Shown here in pieces: positions 18,051 through 27,367 of a stretch of 64,000 nt of DNA. Each line of letters begins with the position of its first letter. The stretch's first letter is position 1. This stretch comes from UBA2219 sp964612075 (GTDB lineage Bacteria; Desulfobacterota; Deferrimicrobia; Deferrimicrobiales; Deferrimicrobiaceae): contig CAZTFC010000006.1 in NCBI GenBank assembly GCA_964612075.1, forward strand, positions 10,505 through 74,504, in the 5' to 3' direction. A model generated the notes under the pieces. The model was not told where the DNA came from. It did no database searches and saw only the letters and a list, made by a program, of their open reading frames with translations. The translations under genes and the position numbers were made by a program.

Positions 18051-19728
18051 CCGCGCCGCCCCCGGTCTCCTCCCCCGAAAGGACCGGCAGGAAGACGGAG
18101 AAGGTGCTCCCCTGCCCGGGGAGCGAGCGGACCTCGATGAACCCCTTGTGATGGTGGACGATCCGCTGGGAGATCGAGAGGCCCAGCCCCGTCCCGCCCT
18201 CCTTCGTCGTGAAGAAGGGATTGAAGATCCTCTCCAGGTCCTGCGGCTCGATCCCGACGCCCGAGTCGGAGACCGTCAGCACGGCGTACCGGGTGCCCTG
18301 CCGGATCTGCTCGTAGGCGTCCAGGAGGACGCGCCCCCCCGGAGGCGTCGACTGCACCGCGTTGCGGACCAGGTTCCAGACCACCTGCCGCAGCTGCTCG
18401 GCGTCCCCCTCCACCGAGAGCTCCTTCGTCGCCAGGTCCTCCACCTGGAGCCCCTTCTCCCTCGCCTCGCCGGCCCGCACCGCCTCCGCGATCTCCCGCA
18501 GGAGCGACGTCACCCGCACCCGCGCGAGACTGCGCAGCGACGTGCCCGTGAAGGAGAGGAAATCGGAGATGAGGGCGTTGAGGCGCTTGCTCTCCCGCTC
18601 GATGATCTCGAGCAGGGTGGCGGCGTCCTCCGGGACGTCGGCGGCCTCCCGGAGGAGCTGGGAGGAGCCGGCGATGGAAGCCAGGGGGTTGCGGATCTCG
18701 TGCGCGAGCCCCGCGGCCATCTCCCCCACGCCGGCCAGGCGGTCGGCGATCCGGACCCGCTCCTCCATCTGCTTGATGGGGGTCAGGTCCTGGAAGACGA
18801 CGACGCGCCCGATGACGTTGCCGTCCGGGTCCTTCATCTGGGAGGCGGAGAAGCCGAGGAAGATCTCGGTCCCCTCCGGCCGGACGAACCGGATCTCGGG
18901 GCGCGGGGGGGCCGGCTCGCCGCGCCGGGGCCGCTCCGCGTCGCCGTCGATGCCGCCGAGGATCTCCTGGAGCGGCCTGCCGCCCAGCTCCTCCGGGGTC
19001 TTCCCGAGGATCGCGCAGGCCGAGTCGTTGTTGAGGGTGATCCGGCCCGAAAGGTCGGTCGTCAGGATGCCGGAGGGGATGTTGTCGATCACGTTCTTGT
19101 GGAACGTCTCCAGCTTGCGGATCACCTCGTCCCGGTCCTGGACGCGCTCCATTCCCTTGCGGATGTCCTCCCCCAGCAGCCCGGAGAGCGCCCCGGTGAG
19201 GAAGAACCCGGCGAAGTGGATGCCCGACGACCGGAGGAACCGCGCCAGCGGGATCGCCGCTTCCTCGGCTCCCGGCGGCGAAACGACCCCCTTCATCTGC
19301 AGGTAGACGAGGAGGGTGTAGCTCGCCGAGGAAAGCATGGCCCACACGAGCGCCCCCCGCATGTAGCGCTCGAGGCTCCCGAGCAGGATCATCAGGACGT
19401 ACATGAAGGAGAAGACGCTCTCGATGCCGCCGGTGGCGAACACCAGGATCGAGATGAACGCCGCGTCGATCAGCGCCTGCATGTGGGCGCCGAAGTCGGG
19501 GAACCGCTCGCGCCCCCACGCGGCGTACCGGATCAGCAGCCAGCCGTAGGACAGCAGGACCGCGATGTAGAGGTACTTGAACCGCTCGGCCAGCTCCGGG
19601 TCCGGCGAGCGGAACTGCACCGTGAGGACGGACGCCAGGAGGGCGAAGCCGATCCCCGAGCGGACCAGGAGGAAATTGCGGCCCGCCTGTTCCTGGGCCC
19701 CGCGGACCGAAGCGGGGACCCGCGGCAA
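18043..19728 (-). CDS. pilS: PilS-type sensor histidine kinase
   Basis: A 561-residue membrane kinase: about six N-terminal transmembrane helices (residues 20-190), a PAS domain (about 215-330, IDNIPSGILTTDLSGRI), HisKA with the phospho-His in LAHEIRNPLASI, and HATPase boxes (NLVRNAVQ, DSGVGI, GGTGLGLSISQRI). Follows pilB-pilT-pilC as in classic pil operons, where PilS/PilR controls pilin expression. Here trmFO follows instead of pilR, so the response regulator must be encoded elsewhere. TTG start with GGAGG seven bases upstream. Confidence 0.9.
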   Translation of the reverse strand: MPRVPASVRGAQEQAGRNFLLVRSGIGFALLASVLTVQFRSPDPELAERFKYLYIAVLLSYGWLLIRYAAWGRERFPDFGAHMQALIDAAFISILVFATGGIESVFSFMYVLMILLGSLERYMRGALVWAMLSSASYTLLVYLQMKGVVSPPGAEEAAIPLARFLRSSGIHFAGFFLTGALSGLLGEDIRKGMERVQDRDEVIRKLETFHKNVIDNIPSGILTTDLSGRITLNNDSACAILGKTPEELGGRPLQEILGGIDGDAERPRRGEPAPPRPEIRFVRPEGTEIFLGFSASQMKDPDGNVIGRVVVFQDLTPIKQMEERVRIADRLAGVGEMAAGLAHEIRNPLASIAGSSQLLREAADVPEDAATLLEIIERESKRLNALISDFLSFTGTSLRSLARVRVTSLLREIAEAVRAGEAREKGLQVEDLATKELSVEGDAEQLRQVVWNLVRNAVQSTPPGGRVLLDAYEQIRQGTRYAVLTVSDSGVGIEPQDLERIFNPFFTTKEGGTGLGLSISQRIVHHHKGFIEVRSLPGQGSTFSVFLPVLSGEETGGGADA

Positions 19729-19731
19729 CGG

Positions 19732-20949
19732 CTATCCTCCGATCGTCCCGGCCAGCTTGAACACCGGCAGGTACATCGCGATGACCAGGCCGCCGATGAC
19801 GACGCCGAGGAAGACCATCAGCATCGGCTCGAGGAGCGACGTCAGCGCCTCGACGGCCGAATCGACCTCCTCGTCGTAGAAGTCGGCGATCTTGTTCAGC
19901 ATCACGTCGAGCGCGCCGGTGGCCTCGCCGACCGCCACCATCTGGGTCACCATCGCCGGGAAGACGTTGCTCTCGGCCAGCGGCTCCGCGATCGTCTTGC
20001 CCTCGCTGATGCTCCCCCGGGCCTTCACGATCGCTTCCTCGATGATCTTGTTGCCCGCCGTCTTCGAGACGATGTCCATGCTCTCGAGGATGGGGACGCC
20101 GCTGCTCACCATCGTGCCGAGGGTCCGCGAGAAGCGGGCCACCGCGATGCGCTGCAGGAGGGAGCCGATCACCGGGAGCCGCAGGAGCAGCCGGTCCCAG
20201 TTCCGCCGGCCGTTCTCCTTGGAGATGTACCATTTGAACGCCGCACCGCCCGCGAAGATCAGGACGATCACGACCAGGAAGTACTTCCGGGTCATTTCGC
20301 TGATCTTCAGGACGAACGCGGTCGGCGCGGGAAGCGCCCCGCCGAAGTCGGTGAACATCTTCGCGAAGATCGGGATGACGTACACGAGGAGGACGACCGT
20401 GACGATCACGGCGACGGCCAGGATCGTGGACGGGTAGACCATCGCCCCCTTGATCTTCTTGGCCAGCTTCATCGCCTTCTCGATGTGGTCGGCCAGGCGG
20501 GAGAGGATCGTGTCGAGGATGCCGCCCACCTCGCCGGCGGCGACCAGGTTGATGAACAGGGCGTCGAACACCTTCGGGTGCTTCCCGAGGGCGTCGGCGA
20601 ACGTGGAGCCGCTCTCCACGTCCTCCTTCACCTTGACGAGCACCTTCTTGAACGAGTCGTTCTCCTGCTGGGCCCCGAGGATGTCGAGGCACTGGACGAG
20701 GGGGAGCCCCGCGTCGATCATGGTGGCGAACTGGCGCGTGAAGACGGCCAGCTCCTTCTGGGTGACCTTCTTCTCCCCCAGCCCCGGGATCTTTATTTCG
20801 ACGTTGAGCCCGCTCCTCTTCTTGATGCTGGTGGGGGCGATCTGCTCCCGGCGGAGCTGCGCGAGGACGAACGCCTCGCTCGGGGCCTCGAGCTCGCCCG
20901 ACACCTTCGCCCCGCCCCGGTTCTTGCCTTCCCACGCGAATTTCGCCAT
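19732..20949 (-). CDS. pilC: Type IV pilus inner-membrane platform protein PilC
   Basis: A 405-residue protein of the GspF/PilC family with two T2SSF cytoplasmic domains (about 65-190 and 270-390) and three membrane helices (near 165-190, 215-240 and 370-395). FTRQFATMIDAGLPLVQCL and LEPMLMVFLGVVIGGLVIAM are family marks. It forms the membrane platform on which PilB and PilT act. The start is ATG 20949 with GGAGG five bases upstream, rather than GTG 20964. Confidence 0.95.
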   Translation of the reverse strand: MAKFAWEGKNRGGAKVSGELEAPSEAFVLAQLRREQIAPTSIKKRSGLNVEIKIPGLGEKKVTQKELAVFTRQFATMIDAGLPLVQCLDILGAQQENDSFKKVLVKVKEDVESGSTFADALGKHPKVFDALFINLVAAGEVGGILDTILSRLADHIEKAMKLAKKIKGAMVYPSTILAVAVIVTVVLLVYVIPIFAKMFTDFGGALPAPTAFVLKISEMTRKYFLVVIVLIFAGGAAFKWYISKENGRRNWDRLLLRLPVIGSLLQRIAVARFSRTLGTMVSSGVPILESMDIVSKTAGNKIIEEAIVKARGSISEGKTIAEPLAESNVFPAMVTQMVAVGEATGALDVMLNKIADFYDEEVDSAVEALTSLLEPMLMVFLGVVIGGLVIAMYLPVFKLAGTIGG

Positions 20950-20979
20950 CGTCGCCTCCGTCACCTGGAGAGAAGAAAG

Positions 20980-22080
<1,101 letters not shown>

Positions 22081-22114
22081 TTTTTCGGCTCTCCCCCCTG
22101 TTCCCGTCGTCTCT

Positions 22115-23812
22115 CTAGTCCGGGGCGGTCACGCGCAGCACTTCCTCGAGCGTCGTGACCCCCTCCTCGAGCTTCGAGAGGCCGGCCTGCCGCAGCGTCT
22201 TCATGCCCAGGCGCACCGCCTCCCGCTTGATGTCGATCGCCGACCCGCCGCGCAGCACCAGGTCCTTGATCTCCTCCTTGATCGTCATCACCTCGTACAG
22301 CGCCACGCGGCCGCGGAAGCCGGTCCCGTTGCACTCCTCGCAGCCCTTCCCCTTCGCGGGCCTGGCGCCCTTGATCCGCTCCGGCTTCATCCCCGCGTCC
22401 ACCAGCGCCTTGGGGAGGACCTTCGCCTCCTCCTTGCAGTGTTCGCATACGCGGCGGGCGAGCCGCTGGGCGACGATGAGGTTCAGGGAGGACGACACCA
22501 GGAACGGCTCGATCCCCATGTTGAGCAGGCGGGTGACGGTGCTCGGCGCGTCGTTGGTGTGCAGCGTGGACAGGACGAGGTGGCCGGTCAGGGACGCCTT
22601 CACCGCGATCTCCGCGGTCTCGTAGTCGCGGATCTCGCCCACCATGATGATGTCGGGGTCCTGCCGCAGGAAGGAGCGCAGCGCCGAGGAGAAGGTCAGC
22701 CCGATGTCCTCCTTCATCTGCACCTGGTTGATCCCGGCGAAGTTGTATTCCACGGGGTCCTCGGCCGTGGAGATGTTGTCCGTCGTCTTGTTCAGGTCGG
22801 ACAGCGCCGAGTACAGCGTGGTGGTCTTCCCGGAGCCGGTGGGGCCGGTGACCAGGATCATCCCGTACGGCCGGTGGATCTGCGTCATGAAATCGGTGAG
22901 CTGCTGCGGCTCGAAGCCGAGCTTGCCCATGTCGAGCTGCAGGTTCGACTTGTCGAGGAGGCGAAGGACGATCTTCTCGCCGTAGATGGTGGGCAGGACG
23001 GAGACGCGGAAGTCCATCTCCCGCCCCTTGCCGATCTTCATCTTGATGCGGCCGTCCTGCGGCAGGCGCCGCTCGGCGATGTCGAGCGAGGCCATGATCT
23101 TGAGGCGCGACGAGAGCGCGTTGCGCAGCCGCATGGGCGGGCGCATCACCTCGTAGAGGACGCCGTCGACGCGGTACCGGACGCGGAACTCCTTCTCGTA
23201 GGGCTCGATGTGGATGTCGGACGCCCTCCGCTTGATCGCCTCGGTCAGGAGGTAGTTCGCGAGCTTGACGACCGGCGCGTCGTCCACCGCGCGCTCGAGG
23301 TCGGCGATCTCGTCCTGCTCCTCGCGGACGACCTCGAGGTCCTCGTCGAGGTCGGAGATGATGTCCTTGAACTCCATCGAGCGGTCGAAGAACTTGTTGA
23401 TCGCCGTGGTGATGTCCCGCTCGGAGGCGAGGACGAGCTCGACGGAGTAGCCGGTCTTGAACCCGATCCCGTCGACGATCGCCATGCTGGAGGGGTCGGA
23501 GACGGCGACGATCATCTTCGCGCCGACGCGGTTGATGGGGAGGGCGAGGTGCTTCTGCACCATCTCCTCGGGGAGCAGCCGCACGACCTCGGGGTTGATC
23601 TCGTACTTGGAAAGGTCCACCACGGGCAGGCTGAACTGGCGCCCGAGGAAGGCGAGCAGCTCCTCCTCCTTGATGTACCCCGCCTTCACGAGGATCGTGC
23701 CGATCCGTTCGTGGGTCCTTTCCTGGGTTTCGAGGGCGGAGCGAAGCTGGTCGGAAGTGAGCAGGTTCCCTTTCAGAAGCATTTCCCCGATTTTCGTTGC
23801 GACGGTCGACAT
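22115..23812 (-). CDS. pilB: Type IV pilus extension ATPase PilB
   Basis: A 565-residue assembly ATPase. N-terminal MshEN/GspE-N domain (about 1-150), catalytic core with Walker A GPTGSGKTTTLYSAL, IMVGEIRDYETAEIA and GHLVLSTLHTND, plus a four-Cys zinc motif (CEHC...CEEC). It leads the pilB-pilT-pilC-pilS run. A second, clearly distinct paralogue (gspE) is at 57.4-59.1 kb. Confidence 0.95.
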   Translation of the reverse strand: MSTVATKIGEMLLKGNLLTSDQLRSALETQERTHERIGTILVKAGYIKEEELLAFLGRQFSLPVVDLSKYEINPEVVRLLPEEMVQKHLALPINRVGAKMIVAVSDPSSMAIVDGIGFKTGYSVELVLASERDITTAINKFFDRSMEFKDIISDLDEDLEVVREEQDEIADLERAVDDAPVVKLANYLLTEAIKRRASDIHIEPYEKEFRVRYRVDGVLYEVMRPPMRLRNALSSRLKIMASLDIAERRLPQDGRIKMKIGKGREMDFRVSVLPTIYGEKIVLRLLDKSNLQLDMGKLGFEPQQLTDFMTQIHRPYGMILVTGPTGSGKTTTLYSALSDLNKTTDNISTAEDPVEYNFAGINQVQMKEDIGLTFSSALRSFLRQDPDIIMVGEIRDYETAEIAVKASLTGHLVLSTLHTNDAPSTVTRLLNMGIEPFLVSSSLNLIVAQRLARRVCEHCKEEAKVLPKALVDAGMKPERIKGARPAKGKGCEECNGTGFRGRVALYEVMTIKEEIKDLVLRGGSAIDIKREAVRLGMKTLRQAGLSKLEEGVTTLEEVLRVTAPD

Positions 23813-23862
23813 GCCTTTCCTTTACCTCCGGCCGCTCCGCGACCCGATCGAATCTAACACAT

Positions 23863-24723
23863 TTAGAAATCCGGTTTTGCTAATTTTATCAACCCTTTTT
23901 TTGCGTATTCGAGAAAGATTCCTCCCGGTACTTCCTTTCCCGTCCAGATGGCGAAGCTTCTCGCGGCCTGGCAGGCCAGCATCGGGAGCCCGTCGATCGA
24001 AGACACCCCCGCGGCGCGAAGCCGGCGCACGAGCCGGGTCCCGCCGGTCCGGTAAACCAGATCGGCAAAACGGGCGGTTTTCTTTACTGCTTTGTGCGGA
24101 AAATCGTCCCACTCCCCGATCAGCCCGAGGGGGGTGCACTGGACGATGAGGTCGGCGCCCCCGATCGCCTCGACGAGCGTGCGGGGGTCGATGCCGCCCG
24201 TCGAGAAGGTTACCGACGGCAGCCGGGGGGAAAGGGCCCGCGCCAGCTCCCCGGCCCGCCCGGGGGTCCGGTTGAGGACGACGATGCGGCGCGACCCCGC
24301 CTTTCCCAGGGCGAACGCGACGCCCCGCGCGGCGCCGCCCGCCCCCAGCAGGACGACCCCTTCGTGGCGCCGGCCCCACCCGCGCCCCTCGAGGGCGTCC
24401 AGGAACCCCTCGCCGTCGGTGTTTTCCGCGTGCAGTCCCCCGTCCCGGACGACGAGGGTGTTGGCCGCCCCGCACGCCTCGACCTCCTCCGAACGGGTGT
24501 CGGAAAGCTTCGCCGCCTCCTCCTTGAACGGGATGGTGACGTTCCCGCCGAGGAAGTTCGCCTCCCGGACGAGGCGCAGGAACGCTCCGAGGCGCCCCTC
24601 CGGGAGCTCGACGGGGACGTAGTGCAGCGGGAGTCCCAGGCGGGAGATGACCCCGTTGTGCATCGCGGGGCTTAAGGAATGCCCGATCGGGCTGCCGACG
24701 ACGAAGAGCAGGGAGCGGTTCAA
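23863..24723 (-). CDS. aroE: Shikimate dehydrogenase
   Basis: NADP-dependent reduction of 3-dehydroshikimate in aromatic amino acid synthesis. 286 residues. GSPIGHSLSPAMHN binds substrate, GGNVTIPFKE carries the catalytic Lys, NTDGEGFL the catalytic Asp, and GAGGAARGVAFAL the NADP loop. The start is probably TTG 24723, whose bases overlap the stop of the HNH gene (TTGA); there is no in-frame ATG before the first conserved strand. Confidence 0.94.
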   Translation of the reverse strand: MNRSLLFVVGSPIGHSLSPAMHNGVISRLGLPLHYVPVELPEGRLGAFLRLVREANFLGGNVTIPFKEEAAKLSDTRSEEVEACGAANTLVVRDGGLHAENTDGEGFLDALEGRGWGRRHEGVVLLGAGGAARGVAFALGKAGSRRIVVLNRTPGRAGELARALSPRLPSVTFSTGGIDPRTLVEAIGGADLIVQCTPLGLIGEWDDFPHKAVKKTARFADLVYRTGGTRLVRRLRAAGVSSIDGLPMLACQAARSFAIWTGKEVPGGIFLEYAKKGLIKLAKPDF

Positions 24724-25331
24724 TCCCGCAGCTCGAGGTTCCAGTAGGTGTAGTCGACGACGTTGAGGAACGGCAGCCATTCCCTGTGGATCGGCCGGCG
24801 CAGCGAGAAGGCGTACTCCGGAGACCAGCGCGGCGGCCCGGGCGGGGACACCAGCCGCATCCCCGCGCGGTCGGGGGTCTCGCCCCCCTTGCGCTTGTTG
24901 CAGGGGACGCAGCTGCACACGATGTTCTCCCACGCGGTCTTCCCGCCCTGCGAGCGCGGCACCACGTGGTCGAGGTTGAGCTCGCTGGTAGGGAGGGTCC
25001 GGCCGCAGTACTGGCAGGTGCTGCCGTCCCGGATGAAGACGTTGCGGCGGCTGAACCGGACGTTGCGCCGAGGGAGGCGGTCGTACGCGACGAGGACCAC
25101 CACGCGGGGGACCCGCATCGCGCGCCCGACGAGCCCGACGGACTCGTCGCCCTCGGCGACCGACAGGGCGCTCCAGGACGGGTAGTCGAAGGTCTCGTAC
25201 TGCTCGTTGATCGCCTTGGCGAGTCCGGTGTAGAGGAGGCAGAAAGCGCGACGGGCCGTGGTGACGTGGACGGGGAAGAAGGCCCGGTTGAGGACGAGCA
25301 CGCTCGAGTTCAGCATCGGGGGAACCGGCAT
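24720..25331 (-). CDS. HNH endonuclease family protein
   Basis: A 203-residue protein. The HNH nuclease core is central (about residues 98-150): RDGSTCQYCG and CVPCN supply the two CxxC zinc pairs, and LNLDHVVPRSQGG supplies the His of the ββα-metal site. The N-terminal region (VLVLNRAFFPVHVTTARRA) is typical of a widespread chromosomal HNH family of unknown role found in many delta and actinobacteria. It overlaps aroE. No restriction or phage genes are adjacent, so a housekeeping function is more likely than defence. Confidence 0.85.
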   Translation of the reverse strand: MPVPPMLNSSVLVLNRAFFPVHVTTARRAFCLLYTGLAKAINEQYETFDYPSWSALSVAEGDESVGLVGRAMRVPRVVVLVAYDRLPRRNVRFSRRNVFIRDGSTCQYCGRTLPTSELNLDHVVPRSQGGKTAWENIVCSCVPCNKRKGGETPDRAGMRLVSPPGPPRWSPEYAFSLRRPIHREWLPFLNVVDYTYWNLELRD

Positions 25332-25371
25332 CGCATGATTCCCATTACTGTACCCATCGCGCGAAAGCCGG

Positions 25372-26040
25372 TCAATCCTTCTTCGCCAGCTCCCTGAGCA
25401 GGATCTTCTTCCCGTAGAGCGCGTTCTTCTGCACCAGCTTCTCGGCGAGGGCCGGGTCGCGCCGGCGGAAGGCGTCCACGATCTCGGCGTGCTGGTCGAT
25501 CGACCCCTCGACCTTCCCCGGCATGGCGAGGATCAGCCGGTACCGCTGGAACTGCGCCACCATCGTCTGCACGATCTGGTGGAGCCGGGCGTTGCCGGCG
25601 GCGCGCAGGAACGTGTCGTGGAAATCGTTGTGCAGCTCGAGGACCCGGCGCAGGTCCTTCTTCGCCGAGGCCGCCTGGATCTGCCGGTTGACGGCCTCCA
25701 TCCGGTCGATCTCGCTCTCGGTGAGCGTCATCGTCGCCAGTCGCGCCGCGTACCCCTCGAGGATCATCTTCAGGTCATAGAAGTCCGAGACGTCCTGCGC
25801 GGAGAAGGAGGCGACGATCGCCCCCTTCCGGGGGATGACGGAGATGAACCCCTCGGTCTCGAGCTGCCGGAACGCCTCCCGGATGGGGGTCCGGCTGATC
25901 CCGAACTTCTCCGCGAGCTCCGGCTCCGCGATGCGCGCCCCCGGCTTGAGCTGCCCGTTGACGATCGCGTTCCGGATGGAGGAGACGATCCGCTCGCGAA
26001 GGGTGAGGTGGCTGTCGATCCGGACTCTCAGCTTCTGCAC
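25372..26040 (-). CDS. GntR-family regulator (FCD subfamily)
   Basis: A 222-residue regulator: winged helix at about residues 10-75 (VSSIRNAIVNGQLKPGARI, FGISRTPIREAFRQLETEG) and a metal-binding, all-helical FCD effector domain (about 85-210) with the Asp/His ligands D-F-H-D-T-F-L and QHAEIVDAFRRRD. The start is set at GTG 26040, with GAGG seven bases upstream; the in-frame ATG at 26076 falls inside the predicted -10 box. It is divergent from the sugar-isomerase-like gene and may regulate it. Confidence 0.85.
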   Translation of the reverse strand: MQKLRVRIDSHLTLRERIVSSIRNAIVNGQLKPGARIAEPELAEKFGISRTPIREAFRQLETEGFISVIPRKGAIVASFSAQDVSDFYDLKMILEGYAARLATMTLTESEIDRMEAVNRQIQAASAKKDLRRVLELHNDFHDTFLRAAGNARLHQIVQTMVAQFQRYRLILAMPGKVEGSIDQHAEIVDAFRRRDPALAEKLVQKNALYGKKILLRELAKKD

Positions 26041-26071
26041 CGTCGATCCTCGGCGTTCCGTGAATCCTTTA

Positions 26072-26101
26072 CGCATACAGTATACAAAAAAGGAAAGTCA
26101 A
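26072..26101 (-). promoter_or_regulatory. Promoter and candidate operator of the GntR gene
   Basis: On the minus strand TTGACT (26101-26096) is followed by an 18-base spacer and TATGCG (26077-26072). Between the boxes lies the palindrome GTATAC (26080-26085) in TTGTATACTGTATGC. GntR/FCD proteins often bind TTGTATACAA-like sites, so autoregulation and control of the divergent gene is plausible. Confidence 0.45.
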
Positions 26102-26149
26102 GGCGGTTTTTCCGCCGCCGGCCCCGGCCCCTTGCCGAAGGGCCCCGGG

Positions 26150-26965
26150 ATGGTATATTTTCTCCCGATGCCCTGGATCGTCCACTCCACCGTCCCGTTC
26201 CCCATGCTCCGCGACCCGGAGACGGTCCGCGCCCTGCGCGACGCGGACGTGGGCCCGGAGATCTACTTTTCCGGGGAGACGCTCGACGGGCTCATCCCCG
26301 CGGAAGCGGAGGCGCGGGCCTCGGCCCTCCGGGAGGCGGGGTTCCGCACCCTCACCTTCCACGCCCCGTTCCACGACCTCTGGCCCGGCGCCCACGACGA
26401 GGAGGCCCGGCGGCTCGCCGTGCGCCGGCTTTCCCAGGCGATCTCGCTGGCCCCCCTGTTCCGCCCCGAGGGGGTCGTCGTGCACGGCGGCTATTTCGGC
26501 TGGCTCTTCGACTTCCGGGCGGGGGAATGGCTCGAGTCCGCGAGGCGCACCTTCGGCGAGCTGGCCGAACTCGCGGAGAAGGCCGGAACGCGGCTGTTCG
26601 TGGAGAACGTGTTCGACGAGGAGCCGGGGCACCTGCTGCGGCTGCGGGAGGCGGTCGGCTCGCCGCGCCTTTCTTTTTGCTTCGACCCCGGGCACGCGGC
26701 CCTCTTTTCCCGCGTGCCGCTCCACCGGTGGGCGGAGGACCTCGGGAAGGCGATCGGGCTGATGCACGTGCACGACAACCGGGGGCAGCGGGACGACCAC
26801 CTGCCCGCGGGCGAAGGGACGATCAACTATCGAGGGGTCCTGCTCGCCGCGATCGACGCCGGCGCCCGCCCCATCCTCACGGTGGAGCCCCACCGCAGGG
26901 AGCATTTCGGCCGCAGCGTCTCGGCGCTTCGCGCGATCCTGTCCTCGATTCCCGACCCTGCCTGA
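26150..26965 (+). CDS. Sugar phosphate isomerase/epimerase-like TIM-barrel protein
   Basis: A 271-residue protein of the xylose-isomerase-like/AP endonuclease 2 family. Metal-ligand motifs are LFVENVFDEE, FCFDPGHAALF, LMHVHDNRGQRDDHLPAGEG and a late TVEPHR. The substrate is unknown. ATG 26150 has an AAGGG-like site; ATG 26168 is the alternative start (six residues shorter). It is convergent with the STAS gene and divergent from the GntR regulator. Confidence 0.75.
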   Translation: MVYFLPMPWIVHSTVPFPMLRDPETVRALRDADVGPEIYFSGETLDGLIPAEAEARASALREAGFRTLTFHAPFHDLWPGAHDEEARRLAVRRLSQAISLAPLFRPEGVVVHGGYFGWLFDFRAGEWLESARRTFGELAELAEKAGTRLFVENVFDEEPGHLLRLREAVGSPRLSFCFDPGHAALFSRVPLHRWAEDLGKAIGLMHVHDNRGQRDDHLPAGEGTINYRGVLLAAIDAGARPILTVEPHRREHFGRSVSALRAILSSIPDPA

Positions 26966-26983
26966 AAGACCGCCCGATGCCTC

Positions 26984-27367
26984 CTAATAAATCTCCCGGC
27001 ACCCTTCCTCGGGCGACCGCGAGAGGAATTCCAGCGCCTCCCCTTCCGTTTCGAACGACCGGACGTATTTCGTCAGGCCGGTCACCTGGAAGAGGTCGCG
27101 GTTCAGGCGGTTGACCTCGCAGAAGGCCATCCGGCCCTGCTCCTCCATCACCTTCTCGACGACCCCGATGATGAACGAGATGCCGATGCTGTTGACCATG
27201 CGGGTCTGCCCGAAGTTCAGGAGGAGGCAGCGCGCGCCGTTGCACATCCTCGCCCCCACGAGCTTCTCGACCTCTTCGCCCAGCGAGCTGTTCAGGTAGC
27301 CGCCGATGTGCACCACCAGGGTCCTGCCGTCGTCCTTCACGTCCACCTTCATCTCCGAAAGGCTCAT
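26984..27367 (-). CDS. STAS-domain anti-sigma factor antagonist-like protein
   Basis: A 127-residue single STAS domain (VVHIGGYLNSSLGEEVEKLV, RCLLLNFGQTRMVNSIGISFII). In SpoIIAA/RsbV the loop reads DSSG and the second Ser is phosphorylated by the partner kinase; here it reads NSIG, so by my alignment the phospho-Ser position is Ile with a Ser one residue before. The start overlaps the stop of the upstream ATPase/kinase gene (ATGA), so the two almost certainly work together in a partner-switching circuit. Confidence 0.85.
   Translation of the reverse strand: MSLSEMKVDVKDDGRTLVVHIGGYLNSSLGEEVEKLVGARMCNGARCLLLNFGQTRMVNSIGISFIIGVVEKVMEEQGRMAFCEVNRLNRDLFQVTGLTKYVRSFETEGEALEFLSRSPEEGCREIY

Noticed and set aside
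24720..25331. HNH gene as part of a restriction or homing system
   Set aside because: No methylase, intron or phage genes nearby; it is embedded beside aroE in core chromosome.
26074..26076. ATG at 26076 as GntR start
   Set aside because: It lies in the predicted -10 box and lacks a ribosome site; GTG 26040 has both position and GAGG.
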